Shown here: positions 27,105 to 34,750 of the stretch, piece after piece
How the letters are laid out: every line of letters begins with the position of its first letter
Numbering within the stretch: the first letter of the stretch is position 1
Source of the DNA: Marinobacter shengliensis
GTDB lineage: Bacteria > Pseudomonadota > Gammaproteobacteria > Pseudomonadales > Oleiphilaceae
Length of the DNA stretch: 64,000 nt
Assembly: GCF_003007715.1 (NCBI RefSeq)
Contig: NZ_PXNO01000021.1
Location: forward strand, 453,501-517,500
Direction: 5' to 3'
Translations under genes and position numbers: made by a program
The notes under the pieces: model-generated
What the model was told of the DNA's origin: nothing
Databases searched by the model: none
Seen by the model: the letters and a program-made list of their open reading frames with translations, nothing else

Positions 27105-27690
27105 CCCGGCCCTGGGCGAGGCGGATCAGGTTGTTGCGGTGGCGCACCACGATCAGCAGGGTCAGCAGCCCGAACAGTGGCAGGGTTTCCGGCTCAATCA
27201 GCGCGCTGATAACCGGCCCACTGGTAACCGCTACCAGGGAGGCCAGCGCTGAAATGCGCCAGCGCCACATGATCAGCAGCCAAAGCAGCGCCATGATACC
27301 GGTGGTCACCGGCGCCAACGCCAAACCGGCCCCGAGCGCTGTGGCCACGCCCTTGCCGCCTTTGAAACGATAGAACAGGGGAATCATGTGGCCGGTGACC
27401 GCGCACAGTGCCACCATGGCCTGAACCAGTATCGACATACCCGCAACGTGTGATAGCCACACTGGCAGCCAGCCTTTGAAGGCATCCAGTACCAGTGTAG
27501 CCACCGCCGGTTGCCAGCCACCGGCCCGGTATACGTTGGTGGCGCCGGGGTTGCCGGAGCCCAGGGCTCTTGGGTCAGGCAGGCGCCAGAGCCTGCATAC
27601 CGGGATGGCAAACAGCACGGAGCCGGCCAGGTAGGCGCCGAAGCAGAGTGCGACAATCAGAACTGGGTTACTGGTCAGGTTCATGGCCAT
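27091..27690 (-). CDS. plsY: Glycerol-3-phosphate acyltransferase PlsY
   Basis: PlsY is an inner-membrane enzyme that acylates glycerol-3-phosphate from acyl-phosphate, the first step of phospholipid synthesis. The roughly 199-residue protein has five or so membrane segments and the family motifs SGNPGATNVYRAGGW and FKGGKGVATALGAGL. The start is taken at ATG 27690 (ATG 27684 is also possible), because upstream in-frame codons give a non-hydrophobic extension that runs toward the divergent folB leader. The pairing with folB and tsaD is the usual gammaproteobacterial one. Confidence 0.93.
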   Translation of the reverse strand: MAMNLTSNPVLIVALCFGAYLAGSVLFAIPVCRLWRLPDPRALGSGNPGATNVYRAGGWQPAVATLVLDAFKGWLPVWLSHVAGMSILVQAMVALCAVTGHMIPLFYRFKGGKGVATALGAGLALAPVTTGIMALLWLLIMWRWRISALASLVAVTSGPVISALIEPETLPLFGLLTLLIVVRHRNNLIRLAQGRETGL

Positions 27691-27829
27691 ATCACGGGCG
27701 CGCAGACGGCGCCGGGTGTTCTGTGAGAAAATGCCCGCCCTGAAGCTCAGTACACAGGCAAACTCCCACACTATCGTTTGCCTGCACATTATTCAATCAG
27801 CCTTGAGTGGAACACACTGGGAGTCCGGT

Positions 27830-28201
27830 TTGGCAGAAGGTTTGGTAGACACAGTGCTCATCGAGGGCCTGGCAGTGGACACCGTGATCGGCGTTTACGA
27901 TTGGGAGAGGGAAATCACCCAGCGGATACTGGTGGATCTGGAAATGGCCTGGGACAACCGTGTGCCCGGGGCCAGCGACAATGTCGCCGATGCACTGGAT
28001 TACGCGGCCGTTAGTGAGCGGGTGAGTGAATGCCTGCAAACCCTGAAACCCCAGCTGCTGGAACGGGCAGCGGAAGAGATTGCTGCGCTGTTGCAGTCGG
28101 AATTTGGTGTGCGCTGGCTACGGCTGACCCTGAACAAGCCCGGGGCCGTGCCGGCTGCGCGCTCCGTGGGCGTCCGGATTGAGCGGGGAACGCGGGCATG
28201 A
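27830..28201 (+). CDS. folB: Dihydroneopterin aldolase
   Basis: FolB converts dihydroneopterin to 6-hydroxymethyl-dihydropterin in folate synthesis. The protein (about 123 residues) has the family start DTVLIEGLAVDTVIGVYDWE, with ALDYAAVSE in the middle and VRWLRLTLNKPGAVPAARSVGV near the end. I place the start at TTG 27830, which has GGGAG about 6 bp before it and gives the usual length; the upstream open frame lacks similarity. Its stop overlaps the ATG of the folK gene next to it by 4 bp. Confidence 0.92.
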   Translation: MAEGLVDTVLIEGLAVDTVIGVYDWEREITQRILVDLEMAWDNRVPGASDNVADALDYAAVSERVSECLQTLKPQLLERAAEEIAALLQSEFGVRWLRLTLNKPGAVPAARSVGVRIERGTRA

Positions 28202-28713
28202 GCCGGGTTTACATCAGTATTGGCACGAACATCGAGCGCTACCGCCATGTCACTGTTGCGCTGGACGCGCTGGCCGGGTGGTTTGGAGATTTGACCATCT
28301 CGCCGGTTTACGAGAGTGAATCCGTCGGTTTTGAAGGTTCCGATTTCCTCAATCTGGTAGTGGGAATCGACACCGGGCTTTCGGTGGGTGAGCTGTCCCG
28401 CCGGTTCAAGCAGTTGGAAGCCGACAACGGCCGAACCCGATCTGCGCCCAAATTCAGCCCGCGAACCCTGGACCTGGATATATTGACCTATGATGATTCT
28501 GTCGGGGTGGTCGACGGTGTCGAGCTGCCGAGGGCGGAGATCCTCAAGAATGCTTTCGTGTTGCGGCCGCTGGCAGACATTGCCGGGGCGGAAATGCATC
28601 CGGCCTGCCGGCAAACTTACCAGCAGCTCTGGCAGGACTACCAGCGTGACCAGAAGCTCTGGCCGGTCGACTTCAGCTGGCAGGGGTGCCAGATTTCACG
28701 GGCGGTTGGCTGA
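28198..28713 (+). CDS. HPPK-family pyrophosphokinase, divergent paralogue next to folB
   Basis: HPPK transfers pyrophosphate from ATP to 6-hydroxymethyl-dihydropterin, the step after FolB. The 171-residue protein has the family start VYISIGTNIERYRH and the catalytic SPRTLDLDILTYDD with the Asp pair. Compared with the canonical copy at 32171-32671 it has changes around the active loop (KFSPRTLDLD rather than HWGPRTLDLD), so it may be slower or altered in role. It overlaps folB by 4 bp, which ties it to folate synthesis. Its 3' end overlaps the convergent pgi by 18 bp. Confidence 0.85.
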   Translation: MSRVYISIGTNIERYRHVTVALDALAGWFGDLTISPVYESESVGFEGSDFLNLVVGIDTGLSVGELSRRFKQLEADNGRTRSAPKFSPRTLDLDILTYDDSVGVVDGVELPRAEILKNAFVLRPLADIAGAEMHPACRQTYQQLWQDYQRDQKLWPVDFSWQGCQISRAVG

Positions 28714-30357
28714 CCTGAATAGCCGGATCATCTGGTCGGTGGCACTGTCGCCGGCGGTGCCTTCGAATTTATCCCCGAGCAGCCGGGGCAGGATCTGGTT
28801 GCCAATTTGCTTGCCCAGTTCCACGCCCCACTGATCAAAGCAATCGATATCCCAGATCACGCTTTGCACGAAGGTGCGGTGCTCATACAGCGCGATCACG
28901 GCCCCAAGGGTTGTCGGGGTAATCTTGTCCATCACCAGAATATTGCTGGGTTTATTGCCTGGGATTTCCTTGTGGGGTGCCAGGGCTTTTGCGTCAGCCG
29001 AGGCCAAGCCCGCCTGCAACAGTTCCTGTTCCGCCTCGGCCCGGGTTTTCCCGGCCATCATCGCGCTGGCCTGGCTCAGGCAGTTGGCAAACAGGGTAGC
29101 GTGGTGATGTTCCACCGGATTGTGGGACTGCAAGGGGATGATGAAGTCAGCCGGGATCAGCCGTGTGCCCTGGTGAATCAGCTGGTGGTAAGCGTGCTGG
29201 CCATTGGCGCCAACGCCGCCCCACAGGATTGGCCCGGTTTCGTAATCCACGGCGGTGCCGATCTGCGTTACCCGCTTACCGTTACTTTCCATATCCAGCT
29301 GTTGCAAGTGCTCCGGCAGATGCTTGAGGTATTCGTCATACGGTAGAACCGCGTGGCTCTGTGCGTCCCAGAAGTTGTTGTACCAGACGCTCAGCATGGC
29401 CATGATCACCGGCAGGTTGCTGGCCGCTGGTTGTTCACGGAAGTGACAGTCCATGGCGTGAGCGCCCTCAAGCAGTGCCCGGAAGTGCTCCATACCGATG
29501 GTCAGGGCTATGGGCAGGCCGATGGCCGACCAGAGGGAGTAGCGCCCCCCGACCCAGTCCCACATGGGGAAGACGTTGTTGCGGTCGATGCCGAACCGGA
29601 TGGCTTCGTCCACGTTGGCGGTAACCGCCAGGAAATGCTGGGCCACCGCGGGCTCACTGCCGCTCTTATCGAGAAACCATTGGCGGGCCAGCAGACTGTT
29701 ATCCAGCGTTTCCTGGGTGCGGAACGACTTTGACTGAACCAGAAACAAGGTGGTTTCCGGGTTCAGTGACCTCAAGGTTTCGGCGATGTCGGTGCCGTCG
29801 ATATTGGCGACAAAGTGGCAGTGCAGCTGGCCGTGCCAGAAGGGTCTCAGGGCTTCCACCACCAGTTTCGGGCCGAGGAACGAGCCGCCGATACCAATGC
29901 TCACCACGTCGGTAAAGGGCTTGTTGGTATAGCCGGTATGATGGCCCTCGGTGATGGCAGACACCAGCTCCGCCATCCTGTCCAATGTGGCGTGCACTTC
30001 CGGAATAATGTTTTCACCGTGCACTCGAACGTCGTGGCCGCGGGGTTGGCGCAATGCCGTGTGCAGGGCGGGGCGGTTTTCCGTTCGATTGACGATGCCG
30101 CCATCAAACAGCGCGTTTCGCTGCTGCTCCAGGCCACAGGCCTGGGCCAGGTCCATCAGCGCGTTGAAGGTCGCATCGGTAAGCCGATTGCGCGAGAAGT
30201 CCAGGGTCAGGCCTGCGCCGCTCACCAGGTACCGCTGGGCTCGCTGCGGGTCGTCCCTGAACAGATCCCGTATCGGCGTTCCGGCCAGCAGATCCTTGAG
30301 TTGGGCCAGAACCCGCCATTCCGGGAGATGAGTCAGTGGTGCCGGTTTGTCGGGCAT
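28696..30357 (-). CDS. pgi: Glucose-6-phosphate isomerase
   Basis: Pgi interconverts glucose-6-phosphate and fructose-6-phosphate. The 553 residues carry the family signatures: SIGIGGSFLGPKLVVEAL near residue 150, VQSKSFRTQETL, FPMWDWVGGRYSLWSAIGLP, and the C-terminal FDQWGVELGKQ. AAGGAA precedes the ATG at 30357. It is the last gene of the pcnB-folK-panB-panC-pgi cluster; in Pseudomonas panD usually sits between panC and pgi but is missing here. Confidence 0.97.
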   Translation of the reverse strand: MPDKPAPLTHLPEWRVLAQLKDLLAGTPIRDLFRDDPQRAQRYLVSGAGLTLDFSRNRLTDATFNALMDLAQACGLEQQRNALFDGGIVNRTENRPALHTALRQPRGHDVRVHGENIIPEVHATLDRMAELVSAITEGHHTGYTNKPFTDVVSIGIGGSFLGPKLVVEALRPFWHGQLHCHFVANIDGTDIAETLRSLNPETTLFLVQSKSFRTQETLDNSLLARQWFLDKSGSEPAVAQHFLAVTANVDEAIRFGIDRNNVFPMWDWVGGRYSLWSAIGLPIALTIGMEHFRALLEGAHAMDCHFREQPAASNLPVIMAMLSVWYNNFWDAQSHAVLPYDEYLKHLPEHLQQLDMESNGKRVTQIGTAVDYETGPILWGGVGANGQHAYHQLIHQGTRLIPADFIIPLQSHNPVEHHHATLFANCLSQASAMMAGKTRAEAEQELLQAGLASADAKALAPHKEIPGNKPSNILVMDKITPTTLGAVIALYEHRTFVQSVIWDIDCFDQWGVELGKQIGNQILPRLLGDKFEGTAGDSATDQMIRLFRSANRP

Positions 30358-30411
30358 CAGAGGTTCCTTTCTGTTCGCCGCCGGGCAGTCTTCAGGCGGT
30401 GGTTCCTGGTG

Positions 30412-31260
30412 TTATCGGGTGACGCTAAGGTTGTCGATTAGCCGGGTCGTCCCTAAAAACGCCGCGACCAGAAGCGTCAGCTCCCGATCTGCTTCGCTGG
30501 CGGGTTTCAGCGTCTGGCTGTTCACAATGTTGAAATAGTCCGGGCGTAGCCCGGCTTTGGCCAGCGTGTCGTTCGCTTCCCGTGCCAGATCGTCAAAATC
30601 GGAGCGGCCCTGTTCCAGCTGCGCAGCCACGCTGGTCAACGTCTGATACACCACCGGCGCAATGGCTCTCTCCTCTTCATTGAGATAGCCGTTTCTGGAG
30701 CTTTTCGCCAGCCCGTCCTCTTCGCGAACAGTGGGGGCGCCAATAATTTCAACCGGAATCATCAGGTCCCGGGTCAGTTTGCGGATGACCGCCAATTGCT
30801 GGAAATCTTTCTCGCCGAACACGGCCAGGTCGGGCTGAACCATGTTGAACAGCATGGTAACGACCGTTGCCACACCTTCGAAGTGCCCTGGCCGGCTGGC
30901 ACCGCAGTGCCCCTCGCTGACTTCCGGCACAACCACTTTGGTTTGTCGGGCCAGGCCCTCGGGGTAAATCTCGTCCGCCGAAGGCGCGAACACCAGGGTG
31001 TTGCCAGCGGCGGCCAACTTGTCCTGGTCGTCGGCGAGTGTCCGGGGGTAAGTGTCCAGGTCTTCGTTGGCGCCGAACTGCATCGGATTGACAAAAATGC
31101 TGGTGACAACGATATCTGCAGCCTCTGCCGCCTTCCGTACCAGCGAAACGTGGCCCTCGTGCAGGTTGCCCATGGTGGGCACCAGGCCAATGGTTTTACC
31201 CTGCTGCCGGTAGCTGCGCAGAATGGTTCGGAGTTCTTTAAGTGAATGTACGGTTCTCAT
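30412..31260 (-). CDS. panC: Pantothenate synthetase
   Basis: PanC joins pantoate and beta-alanine using ATP to make pantothenate. The 282-residue protein has the nucleotide-binding motifs [17 protein letters not shown] (a HIGH-type signature), [17 protein letters not shown], and [14 protein letters not shown], and the KSSRNGYLN loop. The ATG at 31260 overlaps the panB stop by 4 bp (ATGA), so translation is coupled; an upstream in-frame start would run into panB. Confidence 0.97.
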   Translation of the reverse strand: MRTVHSLKELRTILRSYRQQGKTIGLVPTMGNLHEGHVSLVRKAAEAADIVVTSIFVNPMQFGANEDLDTYPRTLADDQDKLAAAGNTLVFAPSADEIYPEGLARQTKVVVPEVSEGHCGASRPGHFEGVATVVTMLFNMVQPDLAVFGEKDFQQLAVIRKLTRDLMIPVEIIGAPTVREEDGLAKSSRNGYLNEEERAIAPVVYQTLTSVAAQLEQGRSDFDDLAREANDTLAKAGLRPDYFNIVNSQTLKPASEADRELTLLVAAFLGTTRLIDNLSVTR

Positions 31261-32051
31261 GCCTTGAACGTATGCTCCTCGGCCGGAAATGAACGCGCCT
31301 TGACGGCCTGGGCGTAGGCGGCGATGGCCTCTGGAATAGAGTTGGTTTCCGCCAGGAAGTTTTTCACGAAGCGGGGTTTGCGACCGGTGGTGATGCCCAG
31401 CATATCGTGCAGCACCAACACCTGGCCGTCGGTGTCTGCGCCTGCGCCAATGCCGATCACCGGGGCCCGGACGGCCTGGGTGATGCGGGCAGCGAGAGGG
31501 GCGGGTACGCATTCCAGAAGGATGACATCGGCGCCTGCCGCTTCCAGCTCGCAGGCATGCTCGATCATGGCTTCGGCAGCCTTTTCGTCACGGCCCTGAA
31601 CCTTGTAGCCGCCAAACTTGTTAACGAATTGTGGCGTCAGCCCCAGGTGGGCGCAAACCGGTACACCGCGCTCACTCAGGGCTTCGATGGTGTCTTTCAT
31701 CCAGTCAGTACCCTCAAGCTTGACCATGTGGGCACCGGCTCGCATCAGTTCTGCGGCGTTGTCCAGGGCGTCGGTCACGGTGCCGTACGACATAAAGGGC
31801 ATATCGGCCATGATCAGTGAACCCTGGTTGCCTTTGGCAACGCAGCTGGTGTGGTAAACCATCTGTTCCATTGTGACTGGCAGGGTGCTGTCATGCCCCT
31901 GCAGAACCATGCCCAGCGAATCACCAATCAGGATAACGTCAACGCCGGCCTCGCTGACCACATGTGCGAAGGTGGCATCGTAGGAGGTCAGGGCAGAGAA
32001 GGCTTCGCCCTTTTGCTTGTATTCCCGCAGGGTATTGATGGTAACTGCCAT
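31257..32051 (-). CDS. panB: 3-methyl-2-oxobutanoate hydroxymethyltransferase
   Basis: PanB adds a hydroxymethyl group to ketoisovalerate, the first committed step to pantothenate. The 264-residue protein shows the metal- and substrate-binding motifs [19 protein letters not shown] and [19 protein letters not shown], and [19 protein letters not shown] near the C terminus. AAGGA precedes the ATG. It overlaps panC and follows the second folK with a gap of about 120 bp. Confidence 0.97.
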   Translation of the reverse strand: MAVTINTLREYKQKGEAFSALTSYDATFAHVVSEAGVDVILIGDSLGMVLQGHDSTLPVTMEQMVYHTSCVAKGNQGSLIMADMPFMSYGTVTDALDNAAELMRAGAHMVKLEGTDWMKDTIEALSERGVPVCAHLGLTPQFVNKFGGYKVQGRDEKAAEAMIEHACELEAAGADVILLECVPAPLAARITQAVRAPVIGIGAGADTDGQVLVLHDMLGITTGRKPRFVKNFLAETNSIPEAIAAYAQAVKARSFPAEEHTFKA

Positions 32052-32170
32052 AAGATCCTTGCCTTTTGGGTGGATGGGCCGGTTCTGGCTCGGGGTCGTC
32101 CGAGTTCAGAGCGATAGATTAATGCCGGGGTATATCTGACACAAGAGTAGCATGGGAGTCTGGCTTGGGG

Positions 32171-32671
32171 TCAGTGACTTCCGGCCTTTGGGGGCAATAA
32201 TCGAAGCTGGTTGTCCGGGCATGCTTGTCGCAGTGTTTCAATGCTTTGGCCATCAGGCAGCGTCAGCCCGGGATTCAGGTCGAGCAGGGGCTGCAGCACG
32301 AAGTCCCGGTTGGCCAGCTCAACATGGGGTACGGTCAGTCGCTCGTCGTGGATGCTGTCGTTGCCGTAAAGCAGCAGGTCAAGGTCCAGGGTTCGGGGCC
32401 CCCAGTGGCGCAGTCGCTCCCGGCCGTGAGCCTGTTCGATGGCTTGAAGATGATCCAGTAACTGGTGCGGCGTCAGCTCCGTGGACAATTGCACGGCGCC
32501 ATTCACGAAGTCCGGTTGATCCTGGGGGCCAACCGGCCGGCTGGCATAGAAGGCAGACTGTGCCAGCAGGGTGGTATTGGGCAGGCTGGCCAGTTCGGCA
32601 ACCGCGCGTGCCAGCTGGGCGGTTGGGTCTTCCAGATTGCTGCCCAGCCCAACATAGGCCACTACCGTCAT
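32171..32671 (-). CDS. folK: 2-amino-4-hydroxy-6-hydroxymethyldihydropteridine pyrophosphokinase
   Basis: This is the canonical HPPK. The 166 residues carry VAYVGLGSNLEDP at the start and the catalytic block HGRERLRHWGPRTLDLDLLLYG with both Arg and both Asp residues of the active site, then VPHVELANRDFVLQPL. It overlaps the end of pcnB by 4 bp, the usual gammaproteobacterial pairing. With the paralogue at 28198-28713 the window carries two folK-type genes. Confidence 0.95.
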   Translation of the reverse strand: MTVVAYVGLGSNLEDPTAQLARAVAELASLPNTTLLAQSAFYASRPVGPQDQPDFVNGAVQLSTELTPHQLLDHLQAIEQAHGRERLRHWGPRTLDLDLLLYGNDSIHDERLTVPHVELANRDFVLQPLLDLNPGLTLPDGQSIETLRQACPDNQLRLLPPKAGSH

Positions 32672-34038
32672 GCTTGGGGTGGCCTTTTGACTGGGCTGCG
32701 TTTGCGGCGCCGTTTACGCGGGGTGCTGGCGGAGCCTAGCTCAGACAGCATTTTTTCCTGCCCGCGTTCATCCAGGCGCTGGAATTCCGTCCACCAGTCG
32801 CCGAGGCCCGGTTCGATTTCGCCGGCGGATTCACGTACCAGCAGGAAATCGTACGCAGCCCGGAAGCGCGGGTGGGCCAGCGTGCCAAAAGCTCGCTTGC
32901 CCTGGCGCCTGGGCAGGCGCATCTGCATTTCCCAGATCTCTTTCATCGGGCCTGAGAAGCGTTTCGGAATGGCTGTGGCCTGCACCTGCCGGCCAATGAC
33001 TTTGCCGATGGCGCCATGAAGGGCGGGCTGCACCGGGTCGCCATTATCCTGGCGGCGGCGCCATTCCACTTGCAGGGCCGGCCAGAGCATGGCGGCAAAC
33101 AGGAAGTAAGGCGTGACGGATTTGCCCTGGGCAATCCGGGCGTCGGTATTGCGCAGTGCCTGGCGAATGAGTTCGTCGGATTCCCCGGCGTCGATGGCCT
33201 TGGCGGTTTCCGGGAACAAGGGCGCCAGTAGGCCGTACTCGCTGAGCAAGTCGTAGGTAGCTTCGCCATGGCCCGCCGAGAACAGCTTGAGCACTTCATC
33301 AAACAGCCGGGCCGAGGGGATGTGAGTCAGCAATGGCGCCAGTTCCCGGATGGGAGCTTCGGTGTCCGGTTCAATTTCGAAACCCAGTTTAGCGGCAAAG
33401 CGGATGGCGCGAAGCATGCGAACCGGATCTTCCCGGTAGCGGGTTTCCGGGTCACCGATCAGGCGGATCTGGCGATTTTTCAGATCTTCAACGCCATTGG
33501 CGTAGTCGATGATGGTGAAGTTCCGGATGCAGTAATAGAGCGCGTTGATAGTGAAGTCACGGCGCAGGGCGTCTTCTTCCTGGTTGCCGTAAACATTGTC
33601 CCGTAACAGCAGGCCATGCTCGCTGGTCCTGTGCTCATCGGCTGCCGCTTCGTCTTCGGTGTCCCGGGCATTGCCCCTGAAAGTGGTCACCTCGATGATT
33701 TCCCGGCCGAATACCACATGCACAATCCGGAACCGGCGCCCGATCAGTCGGGAATTCCGGAACAGGTCGTGAACTTCCTCAGGGGTTGCGTCGGTGGCAA
33801 TGTCGAAGTCCTTTGGCTGCCCGCCCAGAAGAATGTCGCGCACGCCGCCACCCACCAGATAAGCTTCATAGCCGGCTTTGTTGAGTCGATGCAGGACTTT
33901 TCGTGCGGGCTCGCTGATCATGGAGCGGGACACGGTGTGCTGATCCCGAGGGATCTCCTGCCGCTGGTAGCGTCGGGCTTTCTTTTTCCCGTTGCCGGGA
34001 ATGAAGGAGCGTAGTTTTTCTACAAGTCGTTTAGGCAT
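32668..34038 (-). CDS. pcnB: Poly(A) polymerase I
   Basis: PcnB adds poly(A) tails that promote RNA decay. The 456-residue protein has a basic N terminus and then the class II nucleotidyltransferase core: YLVGGGVRDILLGGQPKDFDIATDATPEEV, with the Asp pair, and RRDFTINALYY. It also has the arginine-rich C-terminal tail (RKRRRKRSPVKRP) typical of PcnB rather than Cca. The E. coli gene starts at an unusual AUU; here an ATG at 34038 fits. The region upstream holds the CrcZ-type RNA gene, not a protein gene. Confidence 0.93.
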   Translation of the reverse strand: MPKRLVEKLRSFIPGNGKKKARRYQRQEIPRDQHTVSRSMISEPARKVLHRLNKAGYEAYLVGGGVRDILLGGQPKDFDIATDATPEEVHDLFRNSRLIGRRFRIVHVVFGREIIEVTTFRGNARDTEDEAAADEHRTSEHGLLLRDNVYGNQEEDALRRDFTINALYYCIRNFTIIDYANGVEDLKNRQIRLIGDPETRYREDPVRMLRAIRFAAKLGFEIEPDTEAPIRELAPLLTHIPSARLFDEVLKLFSAGHGEATYDLLSEYGLLAPLFPETAKAIDAGESDELIRQALRNTDARIAQGKSVTPYFLFAAMLWPALQVEWRRRQDNGDPVQPALHGAIGKVIGRQVQATAIPKRFSGPMKEIWEMQMRLPRRQGKRAFGTLAHPRFRAAYDFLLVRESAGEIEPGLGDWWTEFQRLDERGQEKMLSELGSASTPRKRRRKRSPVKRPPQA

Positions 34039-34183
34039 GAAATTCCGTGATTGCGATGCGCAAAGACGGGGATTTTAACGGTTTGCGCAGGAATTGCACA
34101 TGTTTAGGCGGAATCGGAAATCGAAAAGGTGATTTTTGTTCAGGGAGTGGGGCGGTCAGGGTGAGTCTGTAGGCCAGATAATC

Positions 34184-34213
34184 AAAAGGCGGATTCGTTT
34201 TCACGAACCCGCC
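34184..34213 (-). terminator. Intrinsic terminator of the CrcZ-type RNA
   Basis: On the minus strand an 11-bp stem (GGCGGGTTCGT / ACGAATCCGCC, one G-U pair, GAAAA-type loop) is followed by TTTT. The remaining 34039-34183 is pcnB leader with no further feature seen. Confidence 0.9.
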
Positions 34214-34567
34214 CTGAAAGCGTTGACGATCTGCATTGTTTTTGTTGTTGCCGGGATTCTTTTTGATTTTTCTACCCCACCGTGTTGTCCCAACAGTAAG
34301 GACATCAAGTAACGCAAACGGAAAGCTTTGAATACATAGAGCGGTCAGGAGCAAGGTGCGGGTTATCGGGGTAGTTGCAGTGCCGCTTCAGGAGCGATTC
34401 TTCTCTACATCTACAACTCGCACATGCCTGGGGACCACTAAAAAGCAAAGTACCCAAAACACTCAGTTCGCTTGCATCCTGTTCTTGTTTTTGTTGCCGG
34501 ATGCTCGTGCAGCTTTTTGTTTTTGTTTTGCCGCTGCGTTGTCACTTTTGTTTTTGTTGTTGTGCGC
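34184..34567 (-). ncRNA. crcZ: CrcZ-type Hfq/Crc-sequestering regulatory RNA
   Basis: This 0.7-kb gap between cbrB and pcnB is the exact position of crcZ in Pseudomonas. The minus strand carries four A-rich CA motifs of the AAnAAnAA type that bind Hfq with Crc: near 34545-34564, 34513-34530, 34480-34496 and 34234-34250. Two lie in loops closed by exact stems (GCAGC/GCTGC at 34537-34509; GCATCC/GGATGC at 34504-34474). A sigma-54 promoter sets the start near 34567, and a strong intrinsic terminator ends it near 34184, giving about 384 nt, close to Pseudomonas CrcZ. By analogy, it would be made when CbrB is active and would soak up Hfq-Crc to lift catabolite repression. There is no credible ORF here. 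Confidence 0.85.
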
Positions 34568-34576
34568 TAATAAGAG

Positions 34577-34592
34577 TGCGAAGGCTGTGCCA
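34577..34592 (-). promoter_or_regulatory. Sigma-54 (RpoN) promoter of the CrcZ-type RNA
   Basis: The minus strand reads TGGCACAGCCTTCGCA: a perfect -24 box TGGCAC, five bases, then TCGCA against the consensus TTGCA. The conserved GG and GC are correctly spaced, and the predicted start is near 34567, just before the first CA motif. CbrB, an NtrC-type activator encoded immediately upstream, is the obvious partner. Confidence 0.8.
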
Positions 34593-34643
34593 GTTTTTGA
34601 AAACCTTTAATTAACATAGGGTTATGTTTTTGTGAGAAATAAG

Positions 34644-34725
34644 TGTTACCCCGTATACGTCTAAAGTGTTACCTGTCTCACGTAACCTGAGTCGGAAGTG
34701 TTACCTTGGGGAACGCTGGGTAACA
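34644..34725. promoter_or_regulatory. CbrB-type upstream activating sequences
   Basis: The 82 bp hold inverted repeats of TGTTAC. One pair is at 34699-34704 and 34720-34725 (GTAACA, 15-bp spacer). A second is at 34667-34672 and 34682-34687 (GTAACC, 9-bp spacer). A single site is at 34644-34649. They lie about 50-130 bp upstream of the sigma-54 promoter, the usual place for an NtrC-family activator. Confidence 0.7.
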
Positions 34726-34750
34726 AATGATTTGGGGTTCATTTCTTTAT

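Noticed and set aside
34031..34354. A 107-codon open frame in the cbrB-pcnB gap
   Set aside because: It overlaps the pcnB start, has no ribosome site or family pattern, and lies across the terminator and end of the CrcZ-type RNA.
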